Positions 17,634-25,875 of a DNA stretch of 64,000 nucleotides are shown piece after piece. The translations under genes were made by a program, and so were the position numbers. The stretch is from Streptomyces sp. AM 4-1-1 (GTDB taxonomy: Bacteria > Actinomycetota > Actinomycetes > Streptomycetales > Streptomycetaceae): the NCBI RefSeq assembly GCF_029167625.1, contig NZ_CP119145.1:6572001-6636000 (forward strand), read 5' to 3'. Numbering within the stretch: position 1 is the first letter of the stretch; every line of letters starts with the position of its first letter. The notes under the pieces were generated by a model. That model saw only the letters and a list, made by a program, of their open reading frames with translations. It did no database searches and was not told where the DNA came from.

Positions 17634-19027
17634 AGGACGACGAGCCCAAGGGCTTCGATCTGGCGCAGCTCCTCGCGGAGCGCGGCGCCGAGCGCTACGA
17701 ACTGCACACGAAGCATCTCAACCACCAACTCCCGCGCATGCTCCGCACGATCGGCTTCGACAAGTTCTACGAGCGCGCCGAGGGCGCACACTTCTGGGAC
17801 GCCGACGGCAACGACTACCTCGACATGCTCGCGGGCTTCGGCGTGATGGGGCTCGGCCGCCACCACCCCGTCGTACGCAAGGCGCTGCACGACGTGCTCG
17901 ACGCCTCACTCGCCGATCTCACCCGGTTCGACTGCCAGCCGCTGCCGGGACTGCTGGCGGAACGGCTGCTCACCCACAGTCCGCATCTGGACCGGGTGTT
18001 CTTCGGGAACAGCGGTACGGAAGCCGTCGAGACCGCGCTGAAATTCGCCCGGTACGCCACCGGAAAGCCCAGAATCCTCTACTGCGAGCACGCCTTCCAC
18101 GGCCTGACGACCGGCTCGCTCTCGGTCAACGGGGAGGACGGGTTCCGGGACGGCTTCGCCCCGCTGCTGCCGGACACGGCGATCGCGCTCGGTGACCTGG
18201 ACGCGCTGCGGCGCGAGTTGGCGCGCGGTGACGTGGCGGCCCTGGTCGTCGAGCCGATCCAGGGCAAGGGCGTGCACGCGGCGCCGCCCGGCTTTCTGCT
18301 CGCCGCCCAGGAACTGCTGCGCCGGCACAAGGCGTTGCTCATCGCCGACGAGGTGCAGACCGGCCTCGGCAGGACCGGCGACTTCTACGCGTACCAGCAC
18401 GACGAGGGCGTCGAACCGGACCTGATCTGTGTCGCCAAGGCGCTCTCCGGCGGCTACGTTCCGGTCGGGGCGACGCTCGGCAAGGACTGGATCTTCAAGA
18501 AGGTCTACTCGTCGATGGACCGCGTGCTGGTCCACTCCGCGAGCTTCGGCTCCAACGCACAGGCCATGGCGGCCGGGCTCGCGGTGCTCGCCGTGATGGA
18601 GGACGAGGAGACCGTCGCCAACGCCAGGCGGACCGGTGATCTGCTGCGCGAACGGCTGGCCGCGCTCGTCGACCGCTATGAGCTGCTGCACGAGGTCCGG
18701 GGCCGTGGACTGATGATCGGCATCGAGTTCGGCCGCCCCACCTCGCTCAAGCTCCGCGGCCGCTGGGCCATGCTCCAGGCCGCCCGCAAGGGGCTCTTCG
18801 CGCAGATGGTCGTCGTACCGCTGCTCCAGCGGCACCGCATCCTGACCCAGGTGTCCGGGGACCATCTGGAAGTGATCAAGCTGATTCCGCCGCTGGTCAT
18901 CGGGGAGCCGGAGGTGGACAGGTTCGTCACCGCGTTCACCGCTGTGATGGACGACGCGCACAGTGGTGGCGGCCTGATGTGGGACTTCGGCCGGACACTG
19001 GTGAAGCAGGCGGTCGCCAACCGCTGA
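17630..19027 (+). CDS. hpnO: Class III aminotransferase HpnO (aminobacteriohopanetriol synthesis)
   Basis: PLP-dependent transaminase expected to aminate the oxidised ribosyl-derived side chain to aminobacteriohopanetriol. Seen: [14 protein letters not shown], the PLP phosphate-binding [18 protein letters not shown], the substrate-side [28 protein letters not shown] with the PLP-nitrogen Asp, and [15 protein letters not shown] with the Schiff-base lysine. 465 aa, normal. ATG 17630 overlaps the Dxs-like stop, so expression is tied to that damaged gene. Last gene of the operon; a regulator with its own operator follows. Confidence 0.9.
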   Translation: MKDDEPKGFDLAQLLAERGAERYELHTKHLNHQLPRMLRTIGFDKFYERAEGAHFWDADGNDYLDMLAGFGVMGLGRHHPVVRKALHDVLDASLADLTRFDCQPLPGLLAERLLTHSPHLDRVFFGNSGTEAVETALKFARYATGKPRILYCEHAFHGLTTGSLSVNGEDGFRDGFAPLLPDTAIALGDLDALRRELARGDVAALVVEPIQGKGVHAAPPGFLLAAQELLRRHKALLIADEVQTGLGRTGDFYAYQHDEGVEPDLICVAKALSGGYVPVGATLGKDWIFKKVYSSMDRVLVHSASFGSNAQAMAAGLAVLAVMEDEETVANARRTGDLLRERLAALVDRYELLHEVRGRGLMIGIEFGRPTSLKLRGRWAMLQAARKGLFAQMVVVPLLQRHRILTQVSGDHLEVIKLIPPLVIGEPEVDRFVTAFTAVMDDAHSGGGLMWDFGRTLVKQAVANR

Positions 19028-19114
19028 CCGGTCCGTCCGGTGCGGACAGGGAGGCGCGCGGAAGGGGCCCGTCTCCCGGGGATTCGTCCTTCCGGAATTC
19101 GCCTCCCGGGTTTG

Positions 19115-19143
19115 CCTCTCGGGCAAGAAATTTGCCTGAGAGG
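19115..19143. promoter_or_regulatory. Long inverted repeat upstream of the XRE-cupin gene
   Basis: Twelve-base arms (CCTCTCGGGCAA at 19115-19126; TTGCCTGAGAGG at 19132-19143) match at 11 of 12 positions around a five-base spacer, ending 23 bases before the regulator's ATG. This is the expected position for autoregulation by the XRE-cupin protein. Confidence 0.6.
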
Positions 19144-19166
19144 AAAGTTCCTGGCCCAATGGGGGC

Positions 19167-19775
19167 ATGAACCCTCCGGACACGGCGACCGCCGACGAGC
19201 TTCCCGGAATCGCGCCACGCCTGCGCGATCTGCGCCGCGGCCGTGGTCTCACCCTGGAGACCGCGGCGCAGTGGGCCGGGCTCTCACCCGCCCATCTCTC
19301 CCGGCTCGAAACGGGCCATCGGCAGCCCTCGCTTCCGATGCTGCTCGGGCTTGCCAGGATCTACGGTACGACGGTCTCCGAACTGCTCGGTGAGATGCCC
19401 CCCGAACGTGACGCGATCGTCCGGGGCCGCCGGATGGAGAGGGCCGAGGCCGACGGCTGGACGTACCAGCAGGCCGGTGGTTCCGGACGGGCGATGCAGG
19501 CGCTGCGCGTCCGGGTTCCCTACGGGACGCAGGGCGATCTGGTGCGTGTCCACCCCGGTGAGGAGTGGCTGTACGTGCTGGAAGGGCCGCTCCGGGTGAT
19601 CCTCGGGGACACCGTGCACGATCTGACCGCGGGTGACAGTGCGCACTTCGACTCACTGACCCCGCACCGGATCGCGGCGGTCGACCGCGGTGGTGCGGAA
19701 CTGCTCTTCGTCCACACCCTGCTGCAGAGCCCCGCTGCCGAGCTGTGTCTCGGCAGCGGGGCACATCCTCGCTGA
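19167..19775 (+). CDS. XRE-family regulator with C-terminal cupin domain
   Basis: Helix-turn-helix DNA-binding protein with a small-molecule-sensing cupin barrel. Residues 12-66 form the HTH (RLRDLRRGRGLTLETAAQ ... SPAHLSRLETGHRQPSL). A cupin follows at about residues 110-185 (HPGEEWLYVLEGPLRVILGD, LTAGDSAHFDSLTPHRIAAV). 202 aa. ATG 19167 lies just downstream of an 11/12-matched inverted repeat, suggesting autoregulation. Proteins of this type sit at the end of hopanoid clusters in other streptomycetes, so control of hopanoid genes is plausible but not shown. A hairpin overlaps its 3' end. Confidence 0.88.
   Translation: MNPPDTATADELPGIAPRLRDLRRGRGLTLETAAQWAGLSPAHLSRLETGHRQPSLPMLLGLARIYGTTVSELLGEMPPERDAIVRGRRMERAEADGWTYQQAGGSGRAMQALRVRVPYGTQGDLVRVHPGEEWLYVLEGPLRVILGDTVHDLTAGDSAHFDSLTPHRIAAVDRGGAELLFVHTLLQSPAAELCLGSGAHPR
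19729..19762 (+). terminator. Hairpin inside the 3' end of the XRE-cupin gene
   Basis: Perfect 14-base stem (19729-19742 with 19749-19762), six-base loop, ending 13 bases before the cupin stop codon. It could terminate or attenuate transcription before the small membrane protein, or protect the 3' end of the regulator mRNA. Confidence 0.6.
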
Positions 19776-19833
19776 AGTCGCTGAAGCGTGGCGGGCATCC
19801 CCGTCGCCGCAGCCGTCGAGAGAGAAGGCCGCC

Positions 19834-20001
19834 ATGTCCGAGGAGCACGACCCGCTCACCCCGAAGTCCCTGAAGTACGACCCCATCGAGCGGAAGATGC
19901 CGCGCGGGCTCGTCATCCGGCTGGTCGCCTATCTGGTGGCCGGACACGTCATCGCGGGGTTCATCTATCTGCTGTTCACCGTGGGAATGCACAACCAGTA
20001 G
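19834..20001 (+). CDS. Small single-pass membrane protein (DUF6126-like)
   Basis: 55-residue protein with a charged N-terminus, one membrane helix (about residues 28-50, VIRLVAYLVAGHVIAGFIYL) and a short tail ending HNQ. A GAGAGAAGG ribosome-binding site precedes ATG 19834; the open frame upstream overlaps the cupin gene in another frame and is not used. It matches my memory of the DUF6126 family, which accompanies XRE-cupin regulators in Streptomyces. Function unknown; a membrane partner of the regulator is one possibility. Confidence 0.75.
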   Translation: MSEEHDPLTPKSLKYDPIERKMPRGLVIRLVAYLVAGHVIAGFIYLLFTVGMHNQ

Positions 20002-20041
20002 GGGCTGCCTCGTCGTCCCTGGTGGAAGAGCGCGGCGGTCG

Positions 20042-20848
20042 TCACGCCGCGTCGAGAAGGTGCTCGCGCAGCCGCTCACGAATGCGTGGAGTGATCTTCA
20101 GCCCCTCGGAGAGATAACGGTCGGTGCCGCCCCACGTCTCGTCGATCGCGCCGAAGGCCGCGGAGAGGTACGCGGCGCGGGCGTCGAGAAGCGGACCGAG
20201 CAGTTCCATCACCTCGGCGGACGTCCCGGCCGCCGAGGTGCGGCGCACCCGGTAGCGGTGGTGCGCGTCGTTGGACTTCAGATAGTCGGTCTCGATCGCG
20301 TCCCGCTCGACACCCACGGCGAGCAGTGTGACGGCTGTCGAGAGCCCCGCCCGGTCCTTGCCCGCCGCGCAGTGCAGCAACGCGGGCACGCCGTCCTCGG
20401 CCAGCGTGCGCAGGACGCGGCCGTGCTCGGTGGTGCGGGTGCGGATCATCTCGCGGTACGAGGCGGTCATCCGGTCCACCGCCCTCCCACCGCTCAGGAG
20501 CGAACGCAGCTGTTCGAGGCTGCCGCTGCGCACCATCCGCCAGAACTCGGCGCCGTCGGCGGGGTCGGAGAGCGGGATGTTCAGATGCCGTACGCCGGGC
20601 AGCGCCACGTCATGACCGTCGAGCCGCTGATCCGCGGCGTTGCGGAAGTCGAAGACCGTGTGCAGGCCGAGCCCGCTCAGGAACGCCGTGTCGTCGGCGG
20701 TGGCACCGGCCAGATGCCCGCTGCGGAAGAGACGCCCGTACCGCACCTTCCGCCCGTCGGCTGTCGGCAGTCCACCCACGTCACGGAAATTGCGGACACC
20801 CGCCAGTCGGGGTTCCGCCGACGGGATCTGCGGCGACTGCTGTGTCAC
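20042..20848 (-). CDS. Tyrosine/serine protein phosphatase (dual-specificity fold)
   Basis: Cys-dependent phosphatase, related to the mycobacterial PtpB/IphP group. The P-loop HCAAGKDRAG near residues 159-168 carries the catalytic Cys-x5-Arg. The N-terminal GVRNFRDVGGLPTADGRKVRYGRLFRS and VFDFRNAADQ segments are typical of the family. 268 aa. GTG 20848 is chosen because a perfect AGGAGG lies five bases upstream. Transcribed alone, convergent with the small membrane protein gene. Substrate unknown. Confidence 0.9.
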   Translation of the reverse strand: MTQQSPQIPSAEPRLAGVRNFRDVGGLPTADGRKVRYGRLFRSGHLAGATADDTAFLSGLGLHTVFDFRNAADQRLDGHDVALPGVRHLNIPLSDPADGAEFWRMVRSGSLEQLRSLLSGGRAVDRMTASYREMIRTRTTEHGRVLRTLAEDGVPALLHCAAGKDRAGLSTAVTLLAVGVERDAIETDYLKSNDAHHRYRVRRTSAAGTSAEVMELLGPLLDARAAYLSAAFGAIDETWGGTDRYLSEGLKITPRIRERLREHLLDAA

Positions 20849-21342
20849 AGGGGCCTCCTGGAATGTCGGCTCGGGCGGGCTCGTCGATGCGGGGCCGCCC
20901 GCGACCCTACGACACCGGTCCGGCGGGCGGCCATGGTGCGGCCGTCGTCTTGCCGGAGCCGTCCTGGACTCGTTCCCGCACCCGTTCGCGCACTGCCCCT
21001 GAGCCGTTTCGCCCTATTTGGAGATGAATTGACCGGGGTCACACGGTCCGAGTCGCGGGGGTCGGCTGTCTTCATGATCGCGACATGTCCATATTGGGTT
21101 ATTTGAAGCGCCATGAGGTATTTGCGGCAGTAATAGCCTCGGGCGGGTGAGCGGGATCATATCCGTGACGGTGTGTGGCGGGTGGGCCGAGGGGGAATCC
21201 GGGCGCCGCGCGGAAATTCAAGATCGGTAATCCACGGAGTGTGACGGCGCTTCCGTAACGAAATAGAAGTGCGGATTCCGGAACGCAACCGATGGCTTGT
21301 TCCTGTCGTCCTCACTCGCTTACGGTCACCCTCAATCCGGTC
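20849..21342. other. Gene-free stretch before the riboswitch
   Basis: About 490 bases holding the phosphatase promoter on the minus strand and, further right, the promoter for the riboswitch transcript. Around 21083-21137 the base composition drops to clearly AT-richer than its surroundings. I see no credible reading frame. Confidence 0.6.
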
Positions 21343-21519
21343 GGACCGCCTAATCCTGCCGCCGTCCGGAATTCCCATCTACTCGTACGTGGCAGGAGCG
21401 GGGGACCCAGGTAAGCCGCTGTCCGGAGAAGTCCGGACGGCTCGGGGTGAAGTCGCGCAGCAACGCGGCCGGGCATCTCCAGCCCGAACCCGACAGCTCA
21501 CCTCGCAGGCGTCGGAGAG
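21343..21519 (+). ncRNA. ydaO/yuaA-type cyclic di-AMP riboswitch
   Basis: The leader of the LysM/M23 gene carries the conserved blocks of this class in order: CCTAATCCTGCCG with its partner GGCAGGAGCGGGGGACCCA, CGGGGTGAAGTCG, GCAACGCGGCCGGGCAT, and AGCCCGAACCCGACAGCTCA followed by CCTCGCAGGCGTCGGAGAGG just before the ATG. Known function of the class: binding c-di-AMP, usually switching expression off, upstream of cell-wall hydrolases in actinobacteria. The right boundary runs into the ribosome-binding region. Boundaries are approximate. Confidence 0.9.
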
Positions 21520-21528
21520 GAACGCACC

Positions 21529-22515
21529 ATGCCCTCAACGGGTAAGCACCGTCGTATCAAGACCGGCCCCATCTCCCGTGGCGTCATCGCCGCGGGGACC
21601 GGCGGCGCGGTCATCGCGCTTCCGCTGATCGGCGCCACCGGCGCGCACGCCGCCGAGAAGGCCGCGCCCGCCACCGCGACGCCCGCCGCGGCCTCGCACG
21701 CGGCCCCGGTCGCCCCGGTGGCGAAGAAGCAGTCCTCGACGAAGACCTACTCCGTGGTCTCCGGCGACTATCTGTCGAAGATCGCCGCCGAGCACAAGGT
21801 CAAGGGCGGCTGGCAGAAGCTGTACCAGGACAACCGCCAGGTCGTCGGCGAGAACCCGAGCCTGATCTTCCCCGGCATGAAGCTGACCCTCGGTGCCAAG
21901 TCGGCCGGGTCCGCGGCGTCCACCGGATCGAAGACCCACTCGGCGCCCTCGCACTCGCACTCCTCGAAGCCGTCCTCCTCTCCGGCGAAGAAGCCGTCGT
22001 CGGCGGGCACCTCGGCCTCGAACTCGTCGACCTCCGCCTCGACCTCCTCGTCGACCTCCTCGTCGTCCAACGGGACCGGCACCTCGAAGCCGGCCGACCA
22101 GGGCAGCGCCACCGGTTACATCGCCCCCGTCAACGCCCCCGTGACCACGTCCTACCGGGCCTCCGGCTCCAGCTGGTCCAGCGGCAGCCACACCGGGATC
22201 GACTTCTCGGCCGCCTCCGGCACGAGCGTGAAGGCGATCGCCTCCGGCACCGTCGTCACGGCCGGCTGGGGTGGCGCCTACGGCAACCAGGTCGTCATCA
22301 AGCACGCCGACGGCCACTACTCGCAGTACGGCCACATGTCCTCGCTCTCCGTCTCCGCGGGCCAGAGCGTGAGCGTCGGCCAGCAGATCGGGCTCTCGGG
22401 TGCCACCGGCAACGCCACCGGACCGCACCTCCACTTCGAGGTCCGCACCGGCCCGGAGTACGGCTCGGACATCGACCCGCTCGGCTACCTGCGCTCCCAC
22501 GGTGTCTCCGTCTGA
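21529..22515 (+). CDS. Secreted LysM-M23 peptidoglycan endopeptidase
   Basis: Cell-wall hydrolase cutting peptide cross-links. A signal peptide ends near ATGAHA/AE (residue 41). LysM spans about residues 71-117 (TYSVVSGDYLSKIAAEH ... IFPGMKLTLG). A Ser/Thr/Lys-rich linker leads to the M23 domain with Zn ligands His221 and Asp225 (SHTGIDFS) and His300/His302 (PHLHFEVRTG). 328 aa. Preceded by a c-di-AMP riboswitch, which ties its expression to cell-wall or osmotic state. A strong terminator follows. Confidence 0.95.
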   Translation: MPSTGKHRRIKTGPISRGVIAAGTGGAVIALPLIGATGAHAAEKAAPATATPAAASHAAPVAPVAKKQSSTKTYSVVSGDYLSKIAAEHKVKGGWQKLYQDNRQVVGENPSLIFPGMKLTLGAKSAGSAASTGSKTHSAPSHSHSSKPSSSPAKKPSSAGTSASNSSTSASTSSSTSSSSNGTGTSKPADQGSATGYIAPVNAPVTTSYRASGSSWSSGSHTGIDFSAASGTSVKAIASGTVVTAGWGGAYGNQVVIKHADGHYSQYGHMSSLSVSAGQSVSVGQQIGLSGATGNATGPHLHFEVRTGPEYGSDIDPLGYLRSHGVSV

Positions 22516-22559
22516 TCCGGCCGGAGCCCGTGACCGGTGACCCGGTGAACGGAACCTGA

Positions 22560-22601
22560 GCGAAGAGGGGCGAAGCGCCACGGCGCTTCGCCCCTCTTCG
22601 C
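22560..22601 (+). terminator. Terminator after the M23 peptidase gene
   Basis: Perfect 20-base inverted repeat (22560-22579 and 22582-22601) followed by TTATT, 44 bases after the stop codon. Confidence 0.88.
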
Positions 22602-22705
22602 TTATTCCGGCTTTACCAAAAACTGACCGGGTGGCCTTTCTCACCCCCCGTCAACCCCGTATTACGGTCGCGTAGGTCACATTCGGCGGTGCAAGATATG
22701 CCCTT

Positions 22706-23533
22706 GTGGCAAACGATTCGAGAAACAGGCAGCGTGGCGTCATCGGGTCGTACGCGGCGATTGGCGACAGCTTCACCGAAGGCGTCGGAGATCCGGGCCC
22801 GGACGGCTCCTTCGTCGGCTGGGCGGACCGTTTCGCGGTCCTGCTGGCGGACCAACTCCCGGCCTCCGGCCCGCCGGAGAGTTCGGACGGCGACGGGCAC
22901 GGCGATTTCCGGTACGCCAATCTCGCCGTACGCGGACGCCTCCTCGACCAGATAGTCGAGGAGCAGGTACCGCGCGCCAAGGAGCTCGCCCCCGACCTGG
23001 TGAGCTTCTGCGCGGGCGGCAACGACATCATCCGGCCCGGCACCGACCCCGACGACGTGGCCGAGCGGTTCGAACGCGCGGTCGCCGAGCTGACCCGGTC
23101 GGTCGGTACCGTCCTGGTCACCACCGGTTTCGACACCCGTGGCGTCCCCGTGCTGCGTCATCTGCGCGGCAAGGTCGCCACGTACACCGCCCATGTGCGG
23201 TCCATCGCCGACCGCTACGACTGCCCGGTGCTCGATCTGTGGTCGCTGCGGTCCGTGCAGGACCGGCGGGCCTGGGACACCGACCGGCTCCACCTGTCGC
23301 CGGAGGGGCACACCCGGGTCGCCCTTCGCGCCGCCCAGGTCCTCGGCCTCGATGTGCCGGCCGACCCCGACCAGGAGTGGCCGCCGCAGGCGCAGCGCGG
23401 CACGCTGGAGGTCCGCCGCGACGACATCCACTGGGCGCGCGAGCACCTGGTGCCCTGGATCGGGCGCCGACTGCGCGGCGAGTCCTCCGGTGACCACGTC
23501 GAGGCGAAGCGCCCGGACCTGCTGCCGCTGTGA
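22706..23533 (+). CDS. SGNH/GDSL hydrolase
   Basis: Serine esterase/lipase-fold hydrolase. Block I is YAAIGDSFTEGVGDP with the catalytic Ser, block III is CAGGNDIIRPG, and block V is TDRLHLSPEGHTRVA with the catalytic Asp and His. No signal peptide is obvious, so probably cytoplasmic. 275 aa with a charged C-terminal tail. GTG 22706 sits close to a likely promoter, with little room for a ribosome-binding site, so the mRNA may be nearly leaderless. Substrate unknown. Confidence 0.9.
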   Translation: MANDSRNRQRGVIGSYAAIGDSFTEGVGDPGPDGSFVGWADRFAVLLADQLPASGPPESSDGDGHGDFRYANLAVRGRLLDQIVEEQVPRAKELAPDLVSFCAGGNDIIRPGTDPDDVAERFERAVAELTRSVGTVLVTTGFDTRGVPVLRHLRGKVATYTAHVRSIADRYDCPVLDLWSLRSVQDRRAWDTDRLHLSPEGHTRVALRAAQVLGLDVPADPDQEWPPQAQRGTLEVRRDDIHWAREHLVPWIGRRLRGESSGDHVEAKRPDLLPL

Positions 23534-23599
23534 GCCGCGTCGTCATCGGTGGGCCGGGTTCCGGCGGCATCGGTGACGAGAGCGCCCCTGGCTCTCCGC

Positions 23600-24499
23600 T
23601 CACACGCGGATCACCGGCAGCGCAGGCCGGGGCGGAACGGTCGCGGGCACGCGCTCCAGTACACCGCCGGCGAACACGTCGTACAGCGGCAGCCTCTCCA
23701 GATGCACATAGCCGATGTGGCAGTCGCAGACGGAGAGCGGGCAGGCACGCGGGCCGAGCGCCCGCCGGTAGCTGCCGTCGTACAGATTGCCCAGCTCGGT
23801 CCGGACGAAGTGGCAGCGGCGCACCGTGCCGTCGCCGTCCACCGAGACGACCGACTCACCGGTCCGGCAGGCCGCTCCCGCCGACGGATGCGGGTGGCGG
23901 CTGTACGGGAAGAGAGGATCGAGGGCCGTCCAGCGTTCCGCCTCCTCGTCCGTGTACGAGTGCCCCTCGGCCGCGTTGACCCAGAGGTACACCTCGTCCG
24001 GAAGGGCGGCGCGCAGCCGCCTCGCCTCGCCGAGGTGGCTGTCGAGGCCCACGACACCCACGCTGTGGCGCACCCCGAGCGCGGTCAGTTCCCGGCATGT
24101 GCCGAGGAAGCGCTCGTACGGTGTCTCATCCGGGTGATACGTGCACCACAGGGCGATCTTCGCGCGGGCGGGGTTCTCGGCCGCGGCCAGCCAGCCGGTG
24201 CGGCCGCTGAGGTTGGTCTGTATCGCCACCCGGCGCACCTGCGGCAGCCGCGCCAGATCGACCATCGCGCGCCGGTACCACGACCGGACCAGTCCCTCAC
24301 CCCACGGTGTGAACAGAACCGACAGCCGGTCGCCGGTCTGCGCGGCGGCCCACCCGGTGAACCGCTCCAGCGCGGCCCGGTCGGCGCGCAGTTGCTCCCG
24401 GCTGTCACGCCGCTTGGCGAACGGGCAGTACGGACAGGAGTAGTCGCAGGACGCGAGTGGGCCGCGGTAGAGGATCGTCAGGTCCATCGGCGGGCTCAC
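23600..24499 (-). CDS. STM4011-family radical SAM protein
   Basis: Member of the conserved but uncharacterised STM4011-4015 gene set. The radical SAM motif is ASCDYSCPYCPFAKRRD (Cys-x3-Cys-x2-Cys near residues 18-25). TNLSGRTGWL and WCTYHPDETPYERF follow, with further cysteines near the C-terminus (RRCHFVRTELGNLYDG; CPLSVCDCHIGYVH) that could hold an auxiliary Fe-S cluster. 299 aa. GTG 24499 overlaps the upstream stop; ATG 24487 is an alternative. Last gene of the minus-strand operon starting at 27747. Product of the pathway unknown. Confidence 0.88.
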   Translation of the reverse strand: MSPPMDLTILYRGPLASCDYSCPYCPFAKRRDSREQLRADRAALERFTGWAAAQTGDRLSVLFTPWGEGLVRSWYRRAMVDLARLPQVRRVAIQTNLSGRTGWLAAAENPARAKIALWCTYHPDETPYERFLGTCRELTALGVRHSVGVVGLDSHLGEARRLRAALPDEVYLWVNAAEGHSYTDEEAERWTALDPLFPYSRHPHPSAGAACRTGESVVSVDGDGTVRRCHFVRTELGNLYDGSYRRALGPRACPLSVCDCHIGYVHLERLPLYDVFAGGVLERVPATVPPRPALPVIRV

Positions 24500-25875
24500 T
24501 TCGTCTCGTACGTGGCCATCGCGGCCCGTACGGCGGGGGAGAACAGCTCGGGGCCCAGTGCGTCGGAGTGCGCCAGACCTTCGGGCGAGAGCCGCAGCAG
24601 CCCGGAGGCCGGGGCGGACGGGTCGAGCCAGCCGCGTGCCTCGAAACGCTCCAGCTCGGCCGGGAAGTCGTCGGCGGGCGCCGCGCCGAACCGCTCCCGG
24701 TACTCGGCCACCGGCAGGCCCCGGGCCTGGAGGACCGATTGCAGGAAGTGGCGTCTGCGCGCCTCGCCCCCGTCGACGACACGGCCCACCTCGGCGTGCG
24801 AGAAGTCCTCGGTGGTGGTGTAGGCGTCGATGATCCCGCGCACCTCGCGCGTCTCCACCGCGTAGTCGAAGGAGTAGTGCAGCGTGGAGGTGTACGAGCG
24901 GGCGCCGCAGCCGAGACCGATCATGCCGTCGGTCTGGCAGGCGTGATCGTCCGGTCCCTCCTGCGGGGCGCCGATCCGGCGGAACATCCGCATCGACACC
25001 TGCTCGTAGCCGTGGGCGAGGAGATGATCGCGGCCCGCGCGGTACAGAAGCAGCCGCTGCCGGTCCCAGGCCGCGTCGGTGTCCGCCGTCGAACCGGCGC
25101 CGCCCGCGCCCTGCCGGCCGAGACCGGTCAGCGGACGTACGTACAGCGGGTAGAGGTACAACTCCTCCGGCCGCCAGACCAGTGCGGCGTCCAGCGAGGT
25201 GCGCCAGGTGTCCTCGGTCTGTCCTTCGATGCCGTAGATCAGATCGATGTTGAGGACCGGTACGGAGGTGTCACGGATGCGGCCGAGCGCCGCCTCGACG
25301 TCCGTGCGGCGCTGCGGGCGCACCGCCGCACGCGCCTCCGCGTCGACGAAACTCTGCACACCGATGCTGATCCGGGTGGCTCCCCGGTCGGCCAGCACGG
25401 TCAGCCGGTCGGCGCTGGCGGTCGACGGCGAGGTCTCGACGGACAGCGGCACCGACCGCAGCTCGGCGCCCATCCGCTTCTCCGCGATGTCGCAGAGCCG
25501 GTCGAGCTCACCCGCCGAGAGGTAGGTGGGCGTGCCACCACCGAACGCGGCGGCGGCGAACCGCACCGGCCCGTCGTCGCCGAGTGCGTCCCGGACGGCG
25601 GTCGCCTGCCGGTCGAGGGCGTCGAGGTAGCGGGTGGTCAGCTCGTCGGGCGCGCCGATCCGGGTGAAGAGATTGCAGAAGCCGCAGCGCACCTCGCAGA
25701 AGGGGATGTGCAGATAGAGCGAGAGCGGGTCCTTGCGCTCCGCCGCCCACAGCTCGCGCAGCGCGGGCCGGCCCCCGGGGAGAGCGCTCAGCTCCCGGTA
25801 CGACGTCTTGTGCGGATAGGCGTATACGTAGCTCTGATACGGGCCGGTGGTGCGTGCGCTGTGCTGTGCGGTCAT
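24496..25875 (-). CDS. STM4012-family radical SAM protein (HemW/HemN-like)
   Basis: Coproporphyrinogen-dehydrogenase-like radical SAM protein. LYLHIPFCEVRCGFCNLFTR carries Cys-x3-Cys-x2-C; FGGGTPTYLSAGEL and SIGVQSFVDAEARA are typical of the HemN/HemW superfamily, and the C-terminal half resembles the HemN_C substrate domain. 459 aa. The ATG at 25875 (MTAQHSA) overlaps the STM4013 stop, so the 44-codon upstream extension of the frame is rejected. It pairs with the second radical SAM enzyme, STM4011. Confidence 0.9.
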   Translation of the reverse strand: MTAQHSARTTGPYQSYVYAYPHKTSYRELSALPGGRPALRELWAAERKDPLSLYLHIPFCEVRCGFCNLFTRIGAPDELTTRYLDALDRQATAVRDALGDDGPVRFAAAAFGGGTPTYLSAGELDRLCDIAEKRMGAELRSVPLSVETSPSTASADRLTVLADRGATRISIGVQSFVDAEARAAVRPQRRTDVEAALGRIRDTSVPVLNIDLIYGIEGQTEDTWRTSLDAALVWRPEELYLYPLYVRPLTGLGRQGAGGAGSTADTDAAWDRQRLLLYRAGRDHLLAHGYEQVSMRMFRRIGAPQEGPDDHACQTDGMIGLGCGARSYTSTLHYSFDYAVETREVRGIIDAYTTTEDFSHAEVGRVVDGGEARRRHFLQSVLQARGLPVAEYRERFGAAPADDFPAELERFEARGWLDPSAPASGLLRLSPEGLAHSDALGPELFSPAVRAAMATYETK

